Shown: piece after piece, positions 36,401 through 48,400 of the stretch
Layout: every line of letters begins with the position of its first letter
How positions within the stretch are numbered: position 1 is the first letter of the stretch
Assembly: GCF_964204645.1 (NCBI RefSeq)
Contig: NC_134033.1
Span: forward strand, 1,671,631 to 1,735,630
From: Tubulanus polymorphus
Taxonomy: Eukaryota > Nemertea > Palaeonemertea > Tubulaniformes > Tubulanidae
Length of the DNA: 64,000 bases
Direction: 5' to 3'
Program-made: the position numbers and the translations under genes
Notes under the pieces: model-generated
What the model saw: only the letters and a program-made list of their open reading frames with translations
Told to the model about the DNA's origin: nothing
Database searches by the model: none

Positions 36401-39400
36401 TTCAAACCCAAGCGAAAAACAAGGGAACAGAATCAAGCCTCCGAGAGACGATCGAAATAATTCCGTACCTCGGAGAGCGATGTCAGCGAGTCGATCGTCG
36501 CAACCGGCACACCCCGGGCACGTGACCGCGTTCGTTTCGAACAGGTAGAAATTATCGGGGAGTTGGAATTTTCGGGCGCGTTCGACCTGTTCGGCAGACG
36601 CCTTCACTTCGCCGATGAACACGACGTCTTCGTCGCCTTCACCCGACCCTGAAAAACAACGAATAAAATTCTGATAAAAAAAAATCAGTTTTTCTTTCCG
36701 AGTATCAAAATTCTAAAAATGGGACCAATTTTCATTTCAAATGCGCTTCAATTCGTAACATTTACAACAAGAACATTAAATCATCAGTTCAAATATTCAA
36801 AGAATAATACTTTGAAACAGGGTGGCCATTTTGATTTCTATTTGACTTGCATTTCCCCCTGACTATTCCCCTATCATGTAAGTTGACTTGACCTGCTAAG
36901 AATCCAATCAATTAACAAAGTTAAGATATAGATAGAAACTGATTTTATGCACAATGTAACAACCTCAACACATTCCCCTGATTATTCCCTGACATATATA
37001 TTGTTTTCCCTGACTTGATCTGCTTAGAATCCAATCAATTAACACAGTCTATCACGTAAAACATAAGACGGAAACTCTTTAATTATACGTGATCTAGCAA
37101 TCTCAACAAATTTTCCCTGACTGCCCTGATTTTCAAGAAAAAACGTCAGATCCCCCTTGATTTCCCCTGCAATCTAACTTTCTCAACAAATTCTCTGATT
37201 TTTCAAAGAAAAGAGAATTTCCCCAACTTTCCCCACATTTACAGGCAAGTGGCGCCGCCCTATTGTAAAATCTCTTCGTAAACCTACCTGTCTTCGCAAC
37301 CGGTCGACTGGCATCGCGTAAAAGCGGACTCGTACCCGAAGGTCGCGTGGAGTCGGTCGTCGACGTCGGACTCGAGAAACGTCCGCCAAACGAGAATTTC
37401 GGCGACTGCGTCTGCGGTGCCGCCGTCTGCTGGCTGCTCGGCGATTTAAACGAAAATCCGGCCGGAACCGGCGATTTCGAAACGTCTGTCGTCGATTTGA
37501 ACAAAAATCCGTCTGCTCCGCTCGAGTCTTTCGCAACACCAGATGGCGCTTTAGAAACGTCGGGCGTAGATTTAACCGCGAATCCATCTGCTTTGTTTGA
37601 GTCTTTTTCAACAACAGGTGGCGCTACCGCCTCGCTTGGCGCTTTATTCGCGTCGAATGTCTTTTTGAATTCGTCGGCGAGTTCCTCCGTGCGGAACCGA
37701 ATGCAGAACGTCTCCGGTTTCAGTTCGGCGGGACCGGAGCCATCCTCCGAGTGATCGATGGCGCCCCATACCCACGCTCTACACGGCGTCTGAGTACCCA
37801 TCGGTGTCAGCTGCATTTCACGCGCCAAATTATGATTCAGGCAAACCTTGAAAATGTGATCGCGTCGCATGAGTACGCGGGCGCGATGCGGCGCGTCGCG
37901 ATGGCGCAGGATTTTCACGTCGCCGACGCCGCGTTCCTTCCACTCGCGCGCCACGTATCGGTAGAGTTTGGCGCGCGCGATGAACTCGACCGTTTCGTTC
38001 TCCTCGCCGGAGGTCTGTTCGACGCGTTCGAGACGCACGACCGGTTCGAAGTGGATGTGCGAATCATCCGCTTCCGAGTTCACGTAATATTCTCCGTCTG
38101 CTCCAGCGGCAGACGGCGACTTCGACGTCAAATCGAGTGGTTGATTAGTCGTCTTCGCCGGCGTGCTGACGCCATCTTGTTTTTTACTCATCGAGAATTG
38201 GAATGAATTATTGGTGGCCGCCGCGTCGCCGAACGTAAATCCTCCAGACGCCGCTCCTCCAGCTCCGACACCGAACGGCGAACTCGCGCCGAACGAAAAT
38301 CCCTTTTTCTCCGTCGCGGTCGAGTCCGGCGTCGAAACCGTTTTATCGCCGAATTTATACGAAGACGCAGCCGCGCCGGCGCCAAATTTAAATCCGGAAC
38401 CGCCTGCGTCCGATTTCGTAGTTGAACTGACAGCGCCCCCTGCGGGTTTCGCAGATGTACAAGCGACGCAGGAAGTCGTGTTCGGTTTATTCCGCACGTA
38501 GCACATGCCACAATCCCATTCTCCGGGCTTCGCTTTGAAACGATCGGCTATCGATCCGGAATTCGCGCCGCTGGCGCCATCTACGGCATCGGCGGTAGTT
38601 GAATCGGGTGGCACGGCTACTGGCGCCGCGCCAACGTTCACAGCCGGATCGGCCATCGGTACGAATTTAAACCCACCGCTCGCGGCAGGTGGTAGAGCAT
38701 TCTCTTTATCTGCGCCGCCGAAGGCAAAACCAGTCGCGGGTGGTAGGGTGCTTCCTTTAGGAGTATCCTTCGCAGCTGAATCGCCAGATTTGGCGCCGCC
38801 AAATTGAAAACCAGTCGCCGGTGGCAGATTGCTTTTGCTGGACGCGAAGACATTGGCGCCGCCGATTTGAAAACCGGCCGGGGATTGATTTTTCACGGTC
38901 TCCGTCGCCGTATCGCTAGATGGCGTCGAAGCGGCGCCGCCGTCGAATATAAACCCACCAGAACCGAACGCGAAACCGCCTACGCTCGGAGCCGATTTCG
39001 GTTTCTCTTCCACCGCACCCGGTTTCATCGATAAACAAGCCACGCATTTATTGACGTCTGCTTTATTTCGAACGTAGCACCCGTCGCAATCCCATTCACC
39101 TTCACGAGCTTTAAACAGTTCCGCCAACGATCCTCCACTCGGCGCAGGGACCGCTTTAGACGACGGCGGCGGTGGTGGCGCCGACGGTTTTTCGGCGGCC
39201 GTTTTCTTCGCGGCGACCGCCTCTTCGAAAACGACCTTGAACCGATCGGCAATATCCTCGTTCTGGAAACGCACGGCGAATTTCTCCATCTGCGCGACCT
39301 CGTCGGTGAAATCCGACGCCATCCAACAGAAACACGTTTTCTTCGCGGCGAACGGCAACAGTTTCATGTCGGCGGTGATGGCGTGGTTGGCGCACACTTT

Positions 39401-42400
39401 CAGCACCTGCTCGCGCCGCATGACCAATCGGCGCGACGCGTCGTCGTCGTTGTGGCGCAGTATTTTCAACTCGCCGACGCCGCGCTCCTTCCACTGTTTC
39501 GTCTCCGGGTCGTAGCGGAACAGTTTGGCGCGTTCGCCGAACAGCTTCGTTTCGTTCTCCTCGCCGGTCTCCACGGCGACCAGGTCGGGCAGCGGTATCA
39601 CCGGCTTGAAGTCGACGTTCGGCTCGTACTGGTCGGGATGGTCGCCGGAGTCCGACGTCCCGCTTTTATTCAAACCCGGCGACGCGGCCGACTTCACCTC
39701 CTGGAATCCGATGTATTCTTTAGTGTGCTGCAACGATGGTTTACACGGTGACGCGGTACCGCCACCGCCGGGCGGCGACGCCACGTTCCCGAAAACGGGC
39801 GCTGTTTCGTTCGACTTACCCATACCGAAACTGAATCCGGAAAACGGTTTCGCAGTTTTCTCCGTCGAGTCGGGAACTTTTTTGACAACTTCTATTTTCG
39901 GACGTTCCGCCGGCGTATCCGCTTTCACGACTGGCGCGCCGGAGAACGAAAATCCACCGATCGTATGTTTGGTATCATCTCTCGATGGCGTCGAATTCTG
40001 ATCAGTTTTGGCGGCGGTCGCAGCCGTAGCAAACGCCTGCAAAGTCGAACTAGCCGATTTTTGACCTCCGAATAAAGTTTGCGGCGTCGTCGTCTGCGCC
40101 GTGGTGTTGGCGCTGCCGAAAACCACTGGCGTGGCAGGCGATCCAGCAAATGATGATTGCGCGGTTACTGAACTAGTACCGAACGTCGGCGCTGCAATAG
40201 TGGAGCCGAATGCAGCTGCTGATGCGGTCGTGCTGGTGCCGAAAGATGGAGCAACGTTACCGAAAACTGGCGCAGAAGTCGAATTAGTACCCGCAGATGG
40301 CGCAGCAGCAGGAGAGCTAAACGGCGCAGGTGCAACACCTGCACCGAAGGCGGTGCCAAATTTCGGCGTTTGAACATTCGGCGCCGATGAACTTACTTTC
40401 GTTGATTGTTGAATCGGCACGTTGACGGACGGTTGTTGCGCGGCATAAACCGGCGTACCCATCTTAGACGCGACGAACGATGATAGATTCTGATTGGAGA
40501 CGGCGGTTTTGTCCATCTGCTGCTGCTGCTGCTGCGAGGAGTTAGCAGACGTTAATCTGTCGCTGTTGACGACGGTCGCGTTTGGCGGAGGAGCAGACGT
40601 AGCTGGAGCAGACGATGCAGCGGCAGACGTACCCATCGTTAATGATCCACCAGCCGGCGGCGCCGCGCCGAATAATCCTTGACGCTGCGCGGCCTGATTC
40701 GGATTCGTAAAGAACCCGGGACCGGGTATGGCGCGGTGCGACGGCGCGGGTTGCACCGGCGCGCCGTGTGGCGCGTACGTCACGGTAGATTTACCCTCGA
40801 GTCCCGATACGTTCCCGTACGGCCATTCCTGCACCAAATCGTTATCATCGACGAAATCGCCGAACTCAGCGTCTTCGTAGTCATCGACGCCACCGACGGA
40901 TTCAGTACCGACGCCACCCACTGCGGCGTAGTGGCGCTGCTGTTGCTGCTGCAAATCTTCTAATTTCATGCTGTTTGCCGCTTGGTGCAACGCGCCGTAT
41001 TGCTGCGCCATCTGGTGAGGCGACGGCGTATACCGATACGGCGATTGAATCAATGCTTGCGCGGCGGCGTGTGGCGCCTGTTGGCGCGCGAAATAATCGG
41101 CGTAGTACCCGGGATGCGATAGCGCCGCGGCCGGTGAATACGTCAACAACTGGTGCGTTACGTCCACTTGACCTTTCATCACCTCCACCTGACCTTTCAG
41201 ATGGTGGAACTGCGCGGTAAGGTCGCCGAGCAGACGCTCGACGCGGTCCATCTGAGTCGTCTGCGTCGTTTGATTGGCGCCGAGCGATCGTTTCAATTCG
41301 TCGACCGACGCGACGCACGACGTCACCTTGCGACCGAGGTCGTCCATGCCGACGACGCTCGCCTCGACTCGTTTGTCGAGAACGTCTTGGCGACGCGCCA
41401 GGAAGTTCAACTGAGCGTCTAAACGTTGCGGACTCGGTTGAACGTGATACGAATGCTGTAATAGAACGTTAAAAAAGATTTTTGGAAATTTTTTTTTTTT
41501 TCGTCTTAAAAATTATTTTCGACTTCAATAAAACACAAATTCTCAAATTGACACATTTATGCATGACTACTACATTATCCCCCTGCAACATTAAATTGAC
41601 CTAAGCCCTTCGAACAAATCCTCTATGATATCATTTAATTGAAACCTAGCCCTTTAAAAATACTTACTCCCACTTTGCATAAATCCCAATATGACTTTTT
41701 TATCAAATATCAAATTTCTTGCCGATATAACATGTAAAACCCACATCCAGACTTCCTAAAAACATGGCTGCCTACATTATTACCCCATGACAAATTTGAC
41801 CCCATCGTCAAATTAGGCAGAAGTTTTTTAAATAGCGAAAGATGGTGGCTACATTAATCCCTTACGCTATCATCTTATGTATATTATCCTAGAGAATATT
41901 TTCAATCAAAAAATCCCCCAATGATGTCATCAAGTTTCCCAGATATTACTAGAAAAGATAATTCCCTCTACGATTACATCAAATAGTTTACTAATGATTT
42001 GAAGTCCCCTCCGCAAGTCGGTTTCCTCCGTAAATCCCCCTATGACATCATCAAATTACCTAGTCATCAATCTAAAAACACTTAAAGATGGCTAGCCCTG
42101 TAAATCCCCCTATGACATCATCAAATTACCTAGTCATCCATTAACACTTCCCCTTAAGATGGCTGCCCCTGTAAATCCCCCTATGACATCATCAAATTAC
42201 CTCGTCATCAATCTACAAACACTTAAAGATGGCTGCCCCTGTAAATCCACCTATGACATCATCAAATTGCCGAGTCATCATTCCACAAAGACTTCCCCTT
42301 AAGATGGCCGCCCGTGTAAACCCCTATGACATCATCATCGAGTACTTACGCTAGGTGCAGGTAGATTGTCGTCTAGCACCGAACTATCGAGCGTTCCGTT

Positions 42401-45400
42401 GCGTCTGCTAGTCGGAGTTCCAATCGCTCCATTGCGTCTGCCGCTCGTCGGAGTTCCTTCCACCAGCAGCTGAGCGCTCGATTCGAGGATACTATTCATC
42501 GTCCGTCTGCCGTCTCCACGTTCCGGACCGTTTCTCGGCATGAACGGCGTACTGCTGCCGATCACGTGACCGTTCTTTAATCCGCGCCCCGGTGTCGACG
42601 GTAAACCCTAATACGTAGACGACGGATTGTCAGTTTTTTTCCCGAAACGTTTCCGAGATTTTTTTATCGAAAAAATATTTTCACGCTACTCACCAATAAT
42701 GAAGGCTGATGCAGCGTCAAATTCACAAAACTATCGTCGTCGATATCTGAAAAACCGTTATTTTCAAAATTTCAATCGCAACAAGCAAATCGGTTATCTT
42801 CAATGAAATTTGAAGTTTCAAATTCAGCCATTATTTCATCTTAAAAATTAAACAATCACCTTCGTTTTGATCGAGAGCGACTATTTTAGCATCGATGCTG
42901 TCTAATGCCGGTCCGATTATCTGGTGGTACTCCTGCAAAGACAAAAATTCATCAGAATTCAAGACGGCCTCCACAGGAGCTAGGTCGGACATTTTCCCGT
43001 TGTCCCAACGTGTCCGACTGTTTAACATTTCACATTGCCTATTTCTCAAACTTGAAGGAATTTCGAAGGAGTTTCGGGCTTTTTGCTCGAATTAAAGGAG
43101 TTTCGAGCACCTTTAGAATCTAGCTACTAGGATTATTTTCCAGTGAAAATTTCCAAAGGAAATCAAAGAAGTTTTTCGTAACTGTAGAATTCAGTGTCTT
43201 GATTGGGAGTCAAATTAAACCCACATTACTGTGGAACTAGTCTTCCGCAGTTTAAGTCCCGTCCGTCGAAATTTTTTTCAGAAAATGATTTCGATAATCG
43301 ACTTACATGATTTTTCTGTGAGCGGATTCTATCGAGGGTCAGGTACAGCGAATCACGCGCCTTCGTCAACAACGCCAGACAAACTTGTCTACGACTGTCG
43401 GACAGCGCGCCGGAATTCAACTCTATTTCGGCGAGACGTTCGTACAGCTGAAACACGAAAATAACAAACACGCGTAAATAACTTCCGTAGCACGTAGATA
43501 AAACAGCCTCCTCACAATTCAAGCATTCCAAGATATAAGGCCAATGGAGTTTTTAAGGAATTTTAAAGGAGAAAATTTCTAATTTCGAGGAAGCGTCTGC
43601 ATCACTTTTATATCTCAATTACAGTAGACTCCTCCTAAATCGGTACTGTTTATCTCAGTAAACCATTAATTCATTGGTTTTTTAGTGAGAAAATTTGTAT
43701 CCTTTATACGACTAAACTCAATTTCTAATTCAGTAACCGCCTAATTGGGTAAAAAAATTCCTGGTCCCGCTATCAATTTAGGCGTAGTCTAATGTTTATC
43801 TAATCAACTAATTAACGAATGTTTGCTTATTATAACACTAGTCTCTTAGACATGTCATATAAACCTATTCAATAATTGAAGGAGTTTGAAAGGAATTTCT
43901 GACATTTTGCCCAAATAAAAAGAGTTTCAAGCACGTTTAAAAGCATTTTCTGTTCAGAATGATTTTCTAAGGTATCAAGGAGTTGTACTGGACCCTGTAA
44001 ATAAGAATTCGTACCTGAGCTTGGTGAAAAGCAGCCTCGGGCAAGGCGATATCCGCGAACGCTTTTATAGCCTGTTCGAATTTGCCGGCGTGCATCGCGT
44101 CCATCGCGAGGAACAGTCGGCCATGTTGGATGTGCAACTCGACTTCCGGTTCGGTCAACTGTTCGTCGGTGACGAACCATCGTTCTTTCGGGTGATGAAT
44201 CCGACGACCTCTGAAATACCAGTACTGACATAATTTCGATATTCTTGGAGCCACCCGCTACAGAAAAGATGGCTCCGAATGCTGTAATTCGAATACAGGG
44301 CGCAGGCCATTTTTATTTGTTTATTCTCTGACAATTACGTTGTTCACCCTGACTTGATCTGCCAAGAATCGAATCAATTAATACAAATATGTAAGACATA
44401 GACGGAAACTGATTGATTTCACGCGCGATCTATCTAACCATATTTCCCCGACTATTCCCTGACATGCGCATTGTCTTCCCTGACTTGATCAGCTAAGAAT
44501 CCGATCAATTAACACAGTCAAATACGTAAGACATAGTTTGATTCTATGCATGATCCAGATATCTCAACCAATTTCCTTGATTTTCAATTTTTAAAAACAA
44601 AATTCCTCGACTAGTGAAGAAAATTCCCTGATTTTCCCCTTATTACCGGGTTAGTGGCCGCCCTGCGACCAGCTAGAGAAAGGATAACGCGATCTCATAC
44701 ACTCAACAACGAACGCGGCCCTTTCTAAAATCCCAGCACACGAAGAACGCCGAAAGACTTACTTTTGTATTTTCGTCAGTTGTTCAAGAGCTTTTTTCCA
44801 GTAATGTTTCGCTACGGTCTGCAACGTGGCCACCGTCTCCGGTAATTCCGCGTTACTGCTATCCATCGTCTCGATCAACTTTTCAGCCTGGAAACAACAT
44901 TCCAACATTTATGACGTCAGGAAAACAGAAATTTGCCGATACTTCCATTACCCCTGACCACATAAATGACCAGATATTCCCCCCCCCCCCCCAAAAAATT
45001 TCTTTTCAAATTTCAATAGCTTTTCAAAAAACTCCTTTCCAAAACTTTGCAATACTTTCAAAAGCGCATGAAAGCTCTGTTTTGATAGCGGTTTTTAGCG
45101 TCATTTTATCTCAACTTACGCGATTCTGGAAATTGCGCGCTAAATGCACGATCAACGGAGCGTCGACTCCGTGCAGGTCGCCGTGGATACGAATAGCCTC
45201 TAAACCGTGTTGTATGAATAACCTCATCTTCGCGACGTTATCACTGAAAAATAGATAGAAAATGATTTCTTATAAGACGTTTTTGAATTAAGTCCAGAGT
45301 GACAGGGTTTTTGTCTGATCTGAGACTATAAAATTGCCCGACGCTTTACCACAATTGCCTGATTAAATCATAAGATATCCTCAGTGAGGACTGTTTCTTA

Positions 45401-48400
45401 TCAAGAGGTTCCTCGTGTCACTCATCACCAGCAAGAACAACAAGACACCAAAAATTCAAATTCCCTGATTAAATTATATGATATCCTCAGTGAGGGCTGT
45501 TTCTTATCAAGAGGTTCATTGTGTCACTCGTCACCAGCAAGAACAACAAGACACCAAAAATTCAAATTCCCTGATTAAATTATATGATATCCTCAGTGAG
45601 GGCTGTTTCTTATCAAGAGGTTCCTTGTGTCACTCGTCACCAGCAAGAACAACAAGACACCAAAAATTCAAATTCCCTGATTAAATTATAAGATATCCTC
45701 AGTGAGGGCTGTTTCTTATCAAGAGGTTCCTCGTGTCACTCGTCACCAGCAAGAACAACAAGACACCAAATATTCAAATTCCCTGATTAAATTATAAGAT
45801 ATCCTCAGTGAGGGCTGTTTCTTATTAAGAGGTTCCTCGTGTTACTCGTCACCAGCAAGAATAACACCTAAAATTCAAATTCCCTGATTTTCAGGAAAAA
45901 TGTCAGAATTCCCTGATTTCTGTAAGAACCCTGATTAACCTAAGAATCGTATCTTAATAAAAATTCTAAATGAACAAAAACTTACAATTGAGTATTAGTA
46001 TAGAATCTGTAAACCGTTTTCCACCATTCCGTCTGCTGAGAGGTGCAGACGGGTTCGCTGAGTAGAACCGGCAGCAGACGCGGTTTATCCGAACTCGGTT
46101 TAACGACGCGTTCGCGCTCGGCGATTCTCAACGCGCTGCACCGTACGACCGCTTGTAAAAACGCGTCCGTGTCCGATCGGCTGAGCGTCTGCGCTCCGCA
46201 CGAGTCAAGGTCGTCAGTAGACGCGAATGATGATTGTTGCATATCGGTGAATATTTGGAATTCATCTACGAAATGAGAAAATTCAAATATTACAACCTTA
46301 ATAAAAATTGGAAAAAAATGATTTGTCATTCAATTACGGTCTGATAACCCTAATCCTAACCCTTTATTTTAATCAGAAAATACCCAAAAGACTTTAGATT
46401 TCTTTTCCTTAGAAAAGTCAAAGAGGACCCAGATATCTCGAGTTTCTAAGACAAATGTTCAGATAATTTCATTTCCTTAGAATATTCAAGAGACCTAGAT
46501 GTCTTAAGTTCATTTTGCTATTAATTCAGAAAATTCAGAAGAGACCAAGATATTCTAAGTATCCTTTGAACAAGATTCTTTCAGATATTTCCAAAGTTTC
46601 ATTGACTTAAAATTCCTGTTATCATAATACTTACAGTCGGGTTGAACGTTCATTTTGGAATTGTAATACTGTAATGCGATCCATACTAAATGTTGTAAGC
46701 TGTCTTTACGCGTCAGATGAGCGGCTATTACAAAACAGAAACAATAAATAGACTTCAGTAACCCTCTTCAACTTAATAGAAAACCCCACTAACCCCTCGT
46801 AAAACCCCCTCACAAAGCAGACCCCCTCACCATCACCAACCCTGTTCCTTGCACTGTCAATATTCTCACACCCAGCCCAACTCAAGCAAAGTTTAGCTTT
46901 TACAAAGTAAAAACTACTCTCAAATAGTGGTCATGCTAGTCAGATGTGCACCCCACTCACTGACCCTCACTGAACCCACTCACTACCCCTCACCATTCAG
47001 AGAATCATCACTCTTTTCACTCTCTACCCCTTACTGAACCCACTCACTACTCCCTCACCATTCAGAGAGTTATCACTCATTTCATTCACTACCCCTCACT
47101 GAACCCACTCACTACCCCCTCACACTGTTCCAATACTCACTGTTATCGTATTTAGTGAGTTGTTCTAATGTAGGATATTGTGGTTTATAATCAGTTAACT
47201 GCGAACAACTCGTAATAAACGATCGATTCGAATAATTCTTCATGTTCGGAGCCGGAAATAAACACTGGTACAAACGACTGCGACCCTGCAAACAATAATA
47301 TCATCTCTTATCTAACAAGAAAAACTCTTCCATTTTTTCCAATTGATTTTTTGAAAATGTCTTTTCCTTAAATTTCCAAATCAACACCACTCTTCGATAG
47401 ATTTTTGAAAATATCTTTCGTCTTAAGTTCAAATCAAATCAAATCAACGGTACTCACTTGTTTTGTGGAGTATATGCCCTTGATTTTGGACATCCAAGAT
47501 TCGCTGTCCCCTAGACACAGTTGTCGTAGTAAATGCCCTGAAATAAATTTTTCATTTCTGAGTTTCAAGATCCCCAATTTTGTTTCAAACAGCTTCATTA
47601 TTACTCGTCTATTCAATAGCTTTTACATACCCACTCCCAGCAAGCTTTATAGTTTCTAGATCGCCAATTTTGTGTGAAATATCTTCAATATTACTTGTCT
47701 ATTCAATAGCCTTTACATACCCGCTTCCAGCAAGCTTTAGTTTCTAGATCCCCATTTTCGCTAAACAGTTTCTAAATCCCCATTCTATATCAAAGACAAT
47801 TTCTAAATACCGATGTAAATTTCACGAGACACAAGTGACACATTTACTTCCAGTTTCAGAATCCCCATTTTATCACTCAGGTATTTAATGGTTAGAACCT
47901 GAATTAAACATCCCCGTTCAATTTGGTTTTTATCTAAACATATTTTCAGCTTCAGATAAAGATCCAGTTTCCTAATTTACTTTCCCCGTTAATTTTCCAA
48001 CTTACTGACTTGATTCAAGCGCAACGCCGCCGATTTGTACCAGTGCATGTACATCGTCTTGGAGTCTTCGGGCGTCGTTTGGAACCACGCCCTCTCGATA
48101 TCGGGCAGATCGATGCCGTAACTAACCAGGTAACAGCCGGCCGCATGGCTCGTAGCCGTCTGCCAGTTCAACTGTCGCTGAAATTCAAATTTCAACGAAT
48201 TCGAAACGAACGCGATTTTCGGAAAGATTTGGAAATAGCTTTAGTTGGAATAGTGTCCGTCTGCCAGGGTCCAGTTCCACAGTTCGGAGTTAAGATTTGA
48301 CCCTGAGTTAACTCATTGAAAATGAACTAATATTAACTCAGAGTTAACTCTAACTCACAACTGTGGAACTGGGTCCAGGAGTTTAACTGTCAAATACTAG

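Noticed and set aside
45384-45684. Two 64-68-codon frames with near-identical sequence
   Set aside because: They are translations of the 103-base tandem repeat inside a RanBP2 intron.
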